Source: Thelephora terrestris (Eukaryota > Basidiomycota > Agaricomycetes > Thelephorales > Thelephoraceae). From it: a stretch of DNA of 64,000 nt. The notes beneath the pieces were generated by a model. It was not told the origin of the DNA and made no database searches. It saw only the letters and a list, made by a program, of their open reading frames with translations. Below are positions 53,919 through 64,000 of the stretch, in pieces. How positions within the stretch are numbered: the first letter of the stretch is position 1; each line of letters begins with the position of its first letter. The stretch covers positions 248,001 through 312,000 of the forward strand of contig WIUZ02000018.1 in assembly GCA_015956445.1 (NCBI GenBank), in the 5' to 3' direction. The position numbers and the translations under genes were made by a program.

Positions 53919-56650
53919 GCCTGCTGGTATATCTTGTAGGGAGAATCTTTAATCATGTCAAAATTCTCCAATATAAAATGCTGGCTGTCTTTGGTCCACT
54001 TGCAGGAAACTCCTGTCTAAAAACAAATGAATATAAGCAAGCTTCAGCATAGACTTCACATATGATTTACCTGCATATACCATTGGTCTATGTTTTTGAG
54101 GGCATAAACACCAATGTCAAGCTTCTTCATAAGGCAAAGGACTTCTATCCAAAACAGGAGATAGCTTGTGAAGAAATCATCAATTGCCTGGTAAACTTCC
54201 TCAACATCAGGGCCACTGGTAACACTGTCCAAAAGGTGGTGTGTCCAGAATTGAGAGGCATATTTTAATCCATCCCCAATGTATCTGGCCCTCTGTTCAG
54301 GAAGATCTTCAACCTCTTTGAGATAGATGTGATCATCCAGTTGACAGATATTCTTCTTCAATTCTCTCTTCATCACCTTGAGGCATGAGAGTAGGATATC
54401 TTTGTGACAGGTTGGATAGTGTATGAAGAGGCTTTTGTCTGTGCACCGTTCTGGGTCTGTGAGGAAGTCTGGGAATGACTTGTGGATGACATGTATTGGT
54501 GTTTGGTCAGAGCGATTTGTGGGAAGAATGAGAAGTGAGTGGAGGGAATGCAGTGCAGTGGATATGTTTGGCACTGGTATCTGAAGGATGTTTGAGAGGG
54601 TTGTGATTGAGAGAGGGTTGAACACAAGCACCACTGTCCCAACAACAGACCTAAAACAAGAGTAAAATCTCTCATCATCAGCCTGTTGATTGAGGAATGC
54701 TACCCGAAGGACCTCAGTGTAGAGGTGATCAAGTCCAGACCTCCCCTCTTGAATGGTGACTTTTGGAAGTGAGACAATGACAGTCAGCCTCTCAGTGGGC
54801 TGGTGGTCCTTGGATGCAACAAATTTGATGACTGTAGAAGCATAGATGAACAGGCCAGCTGCCTTCACACACAACTTGTCAAGGTCAGCTGAACTGGGCC
54901 ATTCTTCTAGAAGGTCAAAATCACTTCTATTTTTAGCAATAGAGGTCAGCTTTCTCTGGAAATACAGCTTGATATCTTCATCAACAGATGATTTTGAGAC
55001 CTCATGGAGCCTGAGGATGTCTGTGTGGGGCTGAAGTGATTCCAACCGGAACCCAGCACGAATATGAGGTTCAGGTCTACCAGTGATGAAGAATTTGACA
55101 AGAGGGATCATGTGCAGGTGGTGGGCAAGGAGACAGAGGAGTGCAGATGCTGGTTCCTCATCTCGACACTCATCCAGAGCATCAATAATGACAAGGGTGG
55201 TAATCTGCGTCTCCTGGAATGGGCGAATGATGAGTTTCTCCATTTGAGAAGAAAGGGACTCCTGCCCAACACCAGGGCTGGCCACCAAGACTGGGAGCAG
55301 CTTTGCTCGAAAGGGTGGATACTTGCAAGCCAGCTGGAAAACTAGGGTGGGGAAGATTGTTTTGAGATTGCTCCTGTTCTCAAAGTACTGTGAACAGAAG
55401 AAACTGGCCCCAAGCATCCCGTCTGCAAAGGTGATCTCTGCAAATGTTTGGGCTATGGTTGACTTCCCAGTCCCAGCAAGGCCGTTGAGCCAGAACACAT
55501 GCTTGTCCTGTGTGTCAAGCAACCAGTTTTCAAGCTGTTGTAAAACATCTCTCCTGGTCCCCCCCATGCATCCCTCTCGGCCGCTGCAGAGGTATCCAGT
55601 GTTGGTGGCATGACCCATACGGTCAAGAAGGGTTAATTGTGCTGCCTCCTGTGGTTTTTTGTTACTTCATGTGCATACACGGCTGGGGGTAAGACTTACA
55701 ATAAGCTGACAGCTCTTTTGAAAAAGATCTTGCTGTAACAAAGTCTGACATGGATGTTAGGTAGGGTGAGGGCAAGTGCTTCAAGGACAAACCTGATACT
55801 CCATCACAGCATAGTGAATGTCCTCGATCATGCTGCTAAGCTTTCCTGCATCCTCGGTGTTGTTCAGGAACCGTGTGATTTTGCCTCGCTGTGCCAGTGA
55901 CATAAGGTCTTTGAGAATGTTATTCAGTTTGCTGTTGAGTAACAAACATTAGGTTGGCTGTTTATCATGAAGAATGCGAGGTTACCATTCGAGGGACTTC
56001 CTCCTCAGTTCCTCCTCAATCTCACCCTGGGGAGCGGGCGCGCTTAGTGATTGTCCTGGTTCCTTGACCCGAGGGATTAATGATAATATTTTTTCGTGGC
56101 ACGCCAGGGTGTTCTGGGAAAAATGTTAGTATTTCGCTAGGTGGTGTGTCAGTGATGAACAGAACCTCGCAGTTGTCAAGGATGAAGCAGAGCGCCGCGG
56201 CAGCAGACTTGAGGGGAGGGAAAGTGTCTGCAGCCTCTTTAACCCCACGGAGCGTCATTATGGCCGCGGAGTGCGCTTGAGAGCCGAAGTCCGGCCGGGA
56301 TGTTTCTCCCGGGTTGGTCGTATTATCCAAGGACCCCTCGAGGGGCCTTTTCTTTTTTTTGAGAACAGATCGGAGCGGGCCAGGAGCAGCATCGTGGTCT
56401 GTATTTCGCGGAAGAGAGCGGTTAATGGAATGATGCAGGGCAGATTGGTTTGCATACCGTTGGGTTCCTGATCACCAGGGGTCGAGGTCCCGGGAATCGG
56501 GAGATAGATTCCAAGATCTGGAGCTGGTGCGGTGAAAAGTCGCCCAACAGCCCGATCACATTCCATTGGCTCTTCGCTGCGGCCGGTCCTCGTTTTTCTT
56601 TGCATTCGACGGAATCTATTTCCTATAGAAGAAAACTTTGGTGGTACCAT
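53919..56650 (-). CDS. NACHT-domain NLR-like protein, gene 2, interrupted by C4
   Basis: A second fungal NLR gene. Exon 1 starts at ATG 56650 (MVPPKFSSIGNRFRRMQRK). Later exons carry MTLRGVKEAADTFPPLKSAA (near 56250), EIEEELRRKSLEW and KLNNILKDLMSLAQRGKITR. The main exon (about 54071-55618) has Walker A in WLNGLAGTGKSTIAQT, Walker B in TLVIIDALDEC, and VKFFITGRPEPHI. A 54-bp intron (54017-54070) leads to a last exon with DSQHFILENFDMIKDSPYK that runs into element C4 at 53918. In this protein type the next residues normally lead into WD40 repeats, and none are found on the other side of the inserted DNA. So the sensor domain has been cut off, and the gene is likely altered or dead unless a truncated protein works. 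Confidence 0.82.
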
Positions 56651-58451
56651 GTTGGAGGGTTTGTTTGGATTGCGAAGTTGCGAGGAGATGGTGGTACGAT
56701 AACGAATGGCCTCGTGGCAGTGTTCCATTCTGGGAGGAAACTAAGCGCGGGCTGACTTAGAGCGCTCGCCTCCCTGCAGCCCTTTTCAACTCCCTGCTCC
56801 CCTCCTACACGTCGCATCCTTGCGAGGAAAATATTGACAGGCTATGTAAAGACCGAATCGTCACGTCTCTCCCCCAACATGATTGATATCGTCACTAGTG
56901 ACTACTAGTAGGGCCTGCCATCGCTTGATTCACAGAACTTCCCTCCGAGCTGTGAGCAGAAATATCATACTCCTTCGTTTTCGCTCTACTAGAAGGGTTA
57001 CCATAACTCGTGGTGGTGCAGGGTTTCGCACTACGATGAGGAGCTCCTCGCCCACTGCAAAATGGAACCCATGTCGTCCACTCAAGTCCCGACTTTAAAA
57101 ACTTGCTCGAGCCCATTCGCCTCCGATATTCTCCGTCAGAATTGCCCATTAATCACCAGTCACAAAGTTTCGAATCGAATATAGTATTCAAGCGAAGGGG
57201 AAGCGCCTCTCCCGTTCCCGTCCCACACGTTTCGGGCCTTCACCAGAACACGAAGTGATTCCCTTACCAGAACCGCTCAAACTTCCAAGCGGAAAGTCGA
57301 TAACGGAGATTCCTGTTTCGAAATGTATACTGGCTGTGGCTCCATGTTGTTCTCTGCTCCTTCCAGGCTGTGGCTTGCTTTCTGTGACCACGGAATTGGC
57401 TCAGCGAGTACCACTCTGGCCATCAGCCGAGATATACTCTCGCATGTCTCGTTCTGGGGTCCAAGAAACAACTTCTCGTAGAGCAGAAAATGCTTTGAAC
57501 GCAGGCCGTGTTCATAGATCAACCGCACCATCACCCAGTGTCACCCCCACGTTCCCTTTCCCTCCTTTTCTTCGACACAACGACGGTTCATAAGCTCTTT
57601 TCCGATACCACTCAAATTTGGACACATCACAGGCGAAATTGAATACCCACATCTCCTACTGGAACGAGGCACACATATGTACCATGCCTCGCAGAGTCAC
57701 TGTCCTTCGTCCATCGAGGGTCTGCCTAGCGGATCGTCATGGTTCTGTTTTCGTACTCTCCTTCATTGCCTCGGTCCAATGGATTCTAGTCCGGGACGCA
57801 GATGGAGGTGAATTCAGCGCGCAGGGAGGGGCGAGATGCCCGAGCGAACGGAGCAACGAAGGCCTCGGCGGTGTACGGTATCTGTCACTCACCAGAGCCG
57901 ATGAGCGAGTCTCAGGGAGGCTCGTGAATTGCTCCATATGCTTTGTGGCCATAACAGTATCGTGTTTACCTCTGTAGGTGTCGCAACGTCCTGTTGTCCT
58001 TGGGAACGCAGAATGCAAGTGACGTTGACATTACGAGCGCTCGAACTTACGTTTCGGATATTTTGAAGGTGCTACCTTCGCACGGAAGCAGGAGAATTGA
58101 GGACAACCCTTTACGCACGGTCTTTCTGTGAAGTGGGGGTGCCCAAGGCTAAGGGGACAGTCCGAGCCCAACCTCACGTCTGGTAACTTGCAGTATAACA
58201 GAACGCAATCTGCTCGGAGCAATTACTGAATCGCGGTTTCGGATATGACCAGTGTTCTCCACATTCCGCAGAGCCGCAGTAGTAGAGATGACAGTAAAAC
58301 AATTGATTGCTTGGGGTTTTGTCTAATGTACATCGTCAGAGCACGGGGGACGCGATGGGATAACACAGGAAACTTGGGAGGGAATCAATGACTCTTCGTT
58401 TGTCGGCTCTTTCGGGATACTTTGTGTCTTATCTAATCAAGAACATCTATT
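56651..58451. other. Intergenic region, no gene recognised
   Basis: Only short frames without domain or intron support on either strand. Confidence 0.4.
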
Positions 58452-59757
58452 TCACCGTCTTGATCCACCGCGATTGAAGCTCTGCCAACCTGACCGCGAG
58501 GATTCGGCTCTTTGACCCACGGAAGGGTTCTTTCCCTGCCGAGACGCAGGCTGCTGTTGGGTCTGAGCGGGGTTCTTCGCTACGGGGATGGCTTTGAACC
58601 CTGATGTCGAGGGTTGTGGCAGGTTTTGGACGGGGATGGGTTCTGGAGGTGGAGGTGGTGGATTGGGCGTGTTTGGTGTCAACGGTCGGTTTGGGGAGGA
58701 AGCTGAGGGGAGACCTTCGAGCGTTGTCCATCCTCCGCTCCTGAAGCTGGATGCAGACATCGCAGGTTGAGGAGGAATCGACGTGACGTGACGTGGTTCC
58801 GAAGGTTTCTGTGGGTATGAGACAGTGGACCATCCAGGTTTCTTGGAGCCGCCGCCGGAGGACGAACTGTTGACTGTCGACCAACCGCCGACGCCGAAGC
58901 CCGCTTTTTTCTCTAACAGAATGGGCATGTGTTCGATATCTGGAGTGGGTGCCGAGCCAACGGGGGTTTTCGTGGAACTGACCATGCTGACCACCGGGGT
59001 GCCAGTAGTGAGTTTCACCCCAGCAGCTTTAGCAGCCTTCCGCAATTCTTTCTCCTCTCTCTTCCTTTCCTTTTCCCTCCGCCTTTCGATCGCCTCCTGA
59101 GAGTTAGCCTTCGCTCGCTCGCTCGACTGCATCTCCTTGAACCGAATCTTGTGGTGGTGGGCGTAGGAGTTACAATGTTCGTCGAACTGAGCGACGTTCT
59201 TGAACTGTTTTTCGCACACTGTGCAATAGAAAGGTCGGAGCGTTTCCGCGACCTCGGATTGGATATATGCTCTGCGAGCGACATTGTCCTGCCCTGTCGT
59301 GAGTCTGAGAACTCCTCGCTCAAGACGGTCAAAACACCTCTCTTTCCGCGCGTTGGTCTTCGCTCTCCTTGAGAAGGCGTTCAGAAACCAGTTCGCGGCG
59401 TTGGGAGACTGTGGTCTCGATCATCTGCTCGTCCTGACCGTATTTCCCGAGGCCGGTCATATCTTGTTTCACATGGAAAGGAATCGGGTCGACGCGTCCT
59501 TGGATTGGAGGATAAGAAAGCCTATCATACAATGAAATGGTTGGAAGCTCACCATCGCCAGCAGCTCCCAAACCCTGTCCTTCCACCCACCCCAACTTCA
59601 TCAACATCCCGAACCCCTTGTTTGAACTCGGGATTCTCGTGTCGACAGTGACGACCTCCTTCTCGTAGCCTCGAGCGTACTCGTCATACTTGTAAAGATT
59701 GTCATCGTCGACTTGCATAGAGTCCAACGGGGATTGAGATCGGGAACCAGTGGACAT
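58452..59757 (-). CDS. G-patch and C2H2 zinc-finger protein
   Basis: 418 codons in two exons, 59757-59338 and 59288-58452, with a 49-bp intron keeping the frame. The N-terminal part is acidic (MQVDDDNLYKYDEYARGYEK). The G-patch lies at residues about 45-90: SSNKGFGMLMKLGWVEGQGL and GLGKYG. A U1-like C2H2 finger follows at about 160-185 (FYCTVCEKQFKNVAQFDEHC then YAHHHK), then a basic coiled coil (ERRREKERKREEKELRKAAK) and a long Ser/Pro/Gly tail with three GWSTV/GGWTT-type repeats. This order matches fungal proteins related to GPATCH8, thought to act in RNA processing in the nucleus; the G-patch normally activates DEAH helicases. Confidence 0.88.
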
Positions 59758-60902
59758 GTCGTCACCTTCATCATCGACATTTCTTGCTCGCTAGGGGCGA
59801 AGAGGAGGGAAGTATCGAACATAAGGCAAAGATTTCTGGCGCAAAGAATACCTTGAAGCCTGTGGAGCTCCATTGGGTTGAGGCCATCCTCTCTACGCTC
59901 GCAGGTGGGTGTGGCGGGCGTGATCGAAGTTGCGTGGAGAGAGCGCTCGATGATTTGCGAAAAGCTCAGAGTGTCCACTGTTGGTCCACTATCTTACACT
60001 TAAAAAATCGTCCGGGGACCATCGACTCTAACAAACCACGAGCCAGTGCTCTTGGCCTGGATCTCTTTCTACCGGCTTCTAACGGACGCTTAAACGTCGA
60101 CCTCCGACTCGCCAATAGCTATAGGCGAACGCCGAGTCTGGACTCTGCAATAATTCCCTCGCAAACCCCTCCTCTCCGCCGCAAGACAGCGCACACCGAC
60201 TTGCGGCAATGCGCGAGTGAATCGTGCTCTTTATTTCCCTATTTTCATGTCATCTCTGCGATTATGACCCGCCGTCTCGTTCCTCCGGGAACTTGAAAAT
60301 TCCTTCGGCAACTGCACATCGCCGTGTGGGCCTTGGTCTCGGATAGTAGTCCGTGCGGGGTTCTCATCTCAGCAGGCGTTCTACGCGTCGACGCGACTCA
60401 TCCCAGGGCCGCGCTCTCACCGACCATGCCCGTCCGCCGTGCACCGGTCCCGCAGTGTCTAGTCCGTGACCCATGAACATACATCTACGAGCCTATGCGT
60501 ACATGTCTCTCGAAGTCTCGCTAACAAGGGGGCTTGCATCGCGTACCTGTACCCGAACAACCGAAGTACTCGCTCCTCCACGCTAATAAACCTGCTGCGA
60601 TGTACATAGGGCTCAACCAAGAGCCGACAAAGGTCACCTCATCAACGGATCTGGCAACGTACATGGCCTCAGCCCACGATTTGTGATCGAACTCTCCGTG
60701 CTCCTACAATACGGATTGTCACTTGCGGTTGGACCAGCCATGGCGGCTACTCGGAGTACCGTGGAGAACGGTCTCGGTGAGCCACTTGTAGTGGTGAATA
60801 CAGGATTTTTGGGATGAGTATTTAACGCGTCCGTATCCTCGCGTTCAACCCCTCCACCAGGTCGTCTCCATAACCTACACAACGCCCTCTCTCAAAACCA
60901 CA
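59758..60902. other. Intergenic region, no gene recognised
   Basis: The plus-strand frame at 59784-60296 has no domain and overlaps the 5' side of the G-patch gene. A TATA-like gagtatttaac near 60816-60826 precedes the zinc-finger gene by about 80 bp. Confidence 0.4.
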
Positions 60903-61502
60903 ATGTCTGTCACATTTATCATCAATGGTATGCCTGAGGAGGTTCCCTCCGTGGATGAAAAGTGAGTTCGTCTGGTACTCGTTTCGCGCCTCCTCTTACC
61001 GAGTTCATTCTCCAGCGGAAACTATCCGCCATACGATTATGCAGGCTTACCCGACCGTCTGTATCCTTCCTCCCCTCCGCGGGACGTCATTATGTTGGAC
61101 GAAACGTCAGAATCTCCAAGCTACTCTTCAAGTCAAACGGAACCACTTTCTTCTGGATCGACCAGCAGTCCACGCAAACCCCAATTACCCTTGGATGAAT
61201 ATCTCGACTTTGGGAGCGATTCAAGTGATGAGGAATTGGAAAGAAGTGCTCCAGGTGACTCCAGCACCACCACGTTAAAACCCTGTCTCTGGGAAGGCTG
61301 CTGTGCCGCGTACAAGGATGGGGCCAATTACAGTGTCTGGAGGGAACACATCAAATCAGCGCATCTGGAACAGCAGGAACAGGGTGGAACAAGACGTTCC
61401 AGAACGTTCAAGATCAAGTGCCGATGGGACGGGTGCTGTGAAACCTTTAGACAACCACAAGGTTTCGCAAGGCACATGCAAAGACATCTCAGCGAGTTAT
61501 GA
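60903..61502 (+). CDS. Small C2H2 zinc-finger protein
   Basis: 181 codons in two exons, 60903-60961 and 61016-61502, with a 54-bp intron that keeps the frame. It starts MSVTFIINGMPEEVPSVDEK. The middle is Ser- and acid-rich (DEYLDFGSDSSDEELERS). Two C2H2-type fingers with Cys-x4-Cys spacing follow: CLWEGCCAAYKDGAN with HIKSAH, and CRWDGCCETFRQPQGFARHM with QRH at the C-terminus. The wide Cys spacing recalls GLI/Zic-like fingers. A DNA-binding regulator is likely; targets unknown. Confidence 0.75.
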
Positions 61503-62504
61503 AGACTCGGTCCGGCAGAGGAATCTACGATATCCATGCGCCTGAAGTGTTGCTCTCGACGAGGAATGCGAAGTGCCTGGGGATCTGTTCCTTCCTATGG
61601 CGGATTCGCTGGTGGCCATCCTATCAGGGCTTTCTGGCTCCCCGATTGTCCCACATGCCACACATTCTCACTTTCACGTACTTTATCCCAAACACATTTA
61701 GGCTGCACCCGGGCGTTTTTCGTAAATATCGAATAAGAGTATCCCCCCCCCTGCAAGTATTCTTGTTCAAATGATCAATAGAACAGTGTTCCCATAGCGG
61801 TAGCCCAAGATGCTGTGCCATCATTGTACTTTTACTGGATTGCGTGCGGCAGATACTAGTAAGAAAGTCCTCTCGAGGCCTACAAAATGCTTGGAGGGTG
61901 ACACGGCCACCCACGGTCTCCCGCTTTCCTTGGCTTCTTGCCAAGCTCCGTCCTTTCCCAAAGACCTCCTTCTACTCGACACTCCTTAACTTCCCACCTC
62001 TGAAACTAGCACGCCAATGAAAAAACTCGAATGCGTGGACTCGGCGATGCACGTTCTTGATTGTACTAGGTCAAGCCACCGGCAAGGGCTCCACTCGCGT
62101 CAAAACGTTGGAGGCCCGAGCTCATCGAAATATCCGTAAACAAGGCCAGTCACCTGGAGGATGCAGATACCTTTGTCAAGACAGCTGCAGGACTCCCGAC
62201 TACTGTGTCTTCATGGGAAGCCTCGCCAGTTGGGATATCGAAGCGTGCAGGGTGGTTGTACATGTCTGGGGCGATTCTCCTGGCAGGCAACCCATGGTCC
62301 AATAAACGCCGGATGCGAACCTGTGCGGGCCTGGAAATTCGGTCAGGCGTGCCGCCCACGTTTTCCCTATAGTATGATGGGGGCGTCGTCTCCTGATAAG
62401 GCTTATCACGGGACGAAGCCTATACTTACCGGGAGCTCACTAACCCACCCATCTCCTCCAACCGCCTTTGCGTTGCCTGTGGAATTATACGAGATCCGTC
62501 CATA
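61503..62504. other. Intergenic region, no gene recognised
   Basis: No domain-bearing frame. This interval should contain the promoter of the kinase gene. Confidence 0.4.
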
Positions 62505-64000
62505 ATGTCGGCCTCTCAATTTCTCCAACAGCTTTACTCTCTCGACCCTTCATCTCCGGATTTCTTGCGCGTTCTATTCGCCTTGATTCGGAACGACGAA
62601 GATGAACAATACTCATCTAGCCTTCAGGGAGAGGAGTTGACTCGACTGGTCGATTTTCTTGATAACGTGCGCCTTCTTCTTTGTCCAGCATCTTGCTCCT
62701 TCACAGACGAGACCTCAAGGCCCTCTCTTCCATCCCTATCTCCGATGATGTATTCCGGCGATGTTTGCGCAAATTGCGAGCCATCTGCGGCTCCCATACG
62801 ACTCTACCGTCTTCGCATATCATAAGTGGGGGTCTCACCAAAATCGGCGAAAACGCGACTGCATTTGGAGGCTTTGCAGATGTCTGGCAGGGGGACCAAG
62901 GCGGAAAGCAAGTCTGCATCAAAGTGTTGAGGATCGCCCAGAACGATACCGGTGGCCTCAGGAAGGTTCGCATTCGACGTCGATAGATTCCATTGTTCGC
63001 TGACGGCCTTTCTTGGGCGCTGCAGTCATTTTTCAAGGAGGCTGTCGTGTGGAAGCGACTACGGCACCCTAACATCGTGCCTTTCCTCGGTGTTACTATA
63101 AAACCTTTGCAGTTCGTGTCTGAGTGGATGCCTAACGGCACTTTGACACATTACGTCACGGGAAATCCCAGCGTAAATCGCGTCGCTCTTGTGAGTCGTT
63201 TTTCATCACCATCACACCGAATCAACACAAACGCTCTCCTCAGTTGTTGGACGTGGCGGAAGGTCTCAACTATCTTCACGCTAGCTACACGATACACGGG
63301 GACCTGAAAGGGGTAGGTGCTCACTCCGGATCTTCCCGAGAAACGCTACTGACTCCAGGCTAGCCCAACATTCTCATCAAAAGCGACGGTCACGCGTGTC
63401 TGGCTGATTTCGGGCTCGCCTCAATTGTTCAAGGAAACGATTCTATTGTTCCTACCCATGCAGATGCGTATACCGCAAGGTGGACGGCACCGGAGATCCT
63501 CAAGGGAGCAAATAAGATCACTCGGGAAGCGGACGTTTTTTCGTTTGGCATGGTCGTGATAGAGGTTTGTCCCCACGTTTTCCGCGTATATTGTCGGGAT
63601 TGGAGGGAGGCACATTCGCTTGACACCCTGGCTCCGTTGTAGGCTTTTACAGGGAAACACCCACTCAGTGAACTGAATCCTCCCTCGGTTATGATGAAGA
63701 TCATGAAAGGAGAGCGGCCGGTTTTCCCACGGGGGTCGGAGGGATTGGGGTTTGTCACTCCAATATGGCACATGACAGTGCATTGTTGGCAGCACGACCC
63801 TGCTCATCGGCCAACAATGGCGGCTGTGGTCGAATTTCTACGCGAATGGTAAGCAGTTTCGTTCAGTAGCAGCGGCGTACTTATTTGGTTCTTGCAGCTA
63901 CACTACATACACTGTGGACCCGTCGCTGTCCACACTCTCTCCTTGGAAACCGAACGTGAACGCAGGCGATGCGTCATTATACAGAGTTATCTCTCCGACA
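62505..64000 (+). CDS. Tyrosine-kinase-like (TKL) protein kinase, partial at window edge
   Basis: A multi-exon gene starting at ATG 62505 (MSASQFLQQLYSLDPSSPDF). After a short helical N-terminal region the kinase domain begins with a glycine loop (TKIGENATAFGGFADVWQG) and the lysine strand VCIKVLR. The following exons carry KEAVVWKRLRHPNIVPFLGV, SEWMPNGTLTHYV, the catalytic loop IHGDLKG with PNILIKSDG, the LADFGLAS motif, ARWTAPEIL, EADVFSFGMVVIE, and a C-lobe motif CWQHDPAHRPTM. HGDLKG in place of HRDLK is common in basidiomycete TKL kinases. All catalytic residues are visible, so it should be active. At least six short introns interrupt it. The 3' end may lie beyond the window. Confidence 0.88.

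Overview
The window looks like a chromosomal segment of a filamentous basidiomycete, probably an Agaricomycete. The host genes have many short GT-AG introns (about 49-75 bp). There are NACHT-type NLR genes of the kind expanded in Agaricomycetes, a tyrosine-kinase-like protein kinase, and a CACTA/EnSpm transposon of fungal type. No rRNA, tRNA or CRISPR array was recognised.

Positions 1-35171 and 50426-53918 are mobile DNA. The frame of the left part is an old CACTA/EnSpm element (22025 to 32661, here called P) whose transposase is split by later insertions. Two or more generations of elements are nested in and beside it. I sort most of them into four families, A to D. Members are 2.2-3.3 kb, begin with TGTCA or TGTGA, end with TGACA or TCACA, make 5-bp target duplications and have no terminal LTR pair. 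Copies are A1 (356-4365), A2 (8908-11830), B1 (4366-22024), B2 (5999-21793), B3 (from 11921), B5 (28047-31346), C1 (19257-21666), C2 (23488-25768), C3 (26458-32174), C4 (52672-53918), D1 (32926-35171) and D2 (50426-52671). All four families share a layout: a coiled-coil protein gene on one strand, and a TATA promoter on the other strand that fires toward the TGACA end. Solo LTRs of an element with very long, gene-bearing LTRs would look like this, and so would an undescribed integrase-type transposon. The window does not decide between them.

Two kinds of large foldback element sit inside these. Four CACTA foldbacks (748-1690, 2076-3440, 12453-13405, 22082-22954) have CACTGGGG ends and 3-bp duplications; the ends match those of P. 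A 3,761-bp palindrome (13638-17398) with 1,849-bp arms and telomere-like CCTAA arrays has a 7-bp duplication. Several insertions can be proved inside the window, because uninterrupted copies of the target are present elsewhere in it.

The host part (35172-64000) carries, in order: an NLR gene (35841-38816, minus); a degenerate duplicated segment (40.5-42.1 kb); an aldehyde dehydrogenase gene (42667-44625, plus, 8 exons, 501 aa); the second copy of that segment with a single-pass membrane protein gene (46633-47604, minus); a PXA-domain gene divergent from it (47857-49790, plus); a second NLR gene (53919-56650, minus) interrupted in its coding sequence by C4; a G-patch/zinc-finger gene (58452-59757, minus); a C2H2 zinc-finger gene (60903-61502, plus); and a TKL-type kinase gene running off the right edge (62505-64000, plus). 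The host genes do not form a pathway. The ALDH, membrane, PXA and G-patch genes look like ordinary housekeeping neighbours, and the NLR genes and the transposon nests occupy the same stretches.
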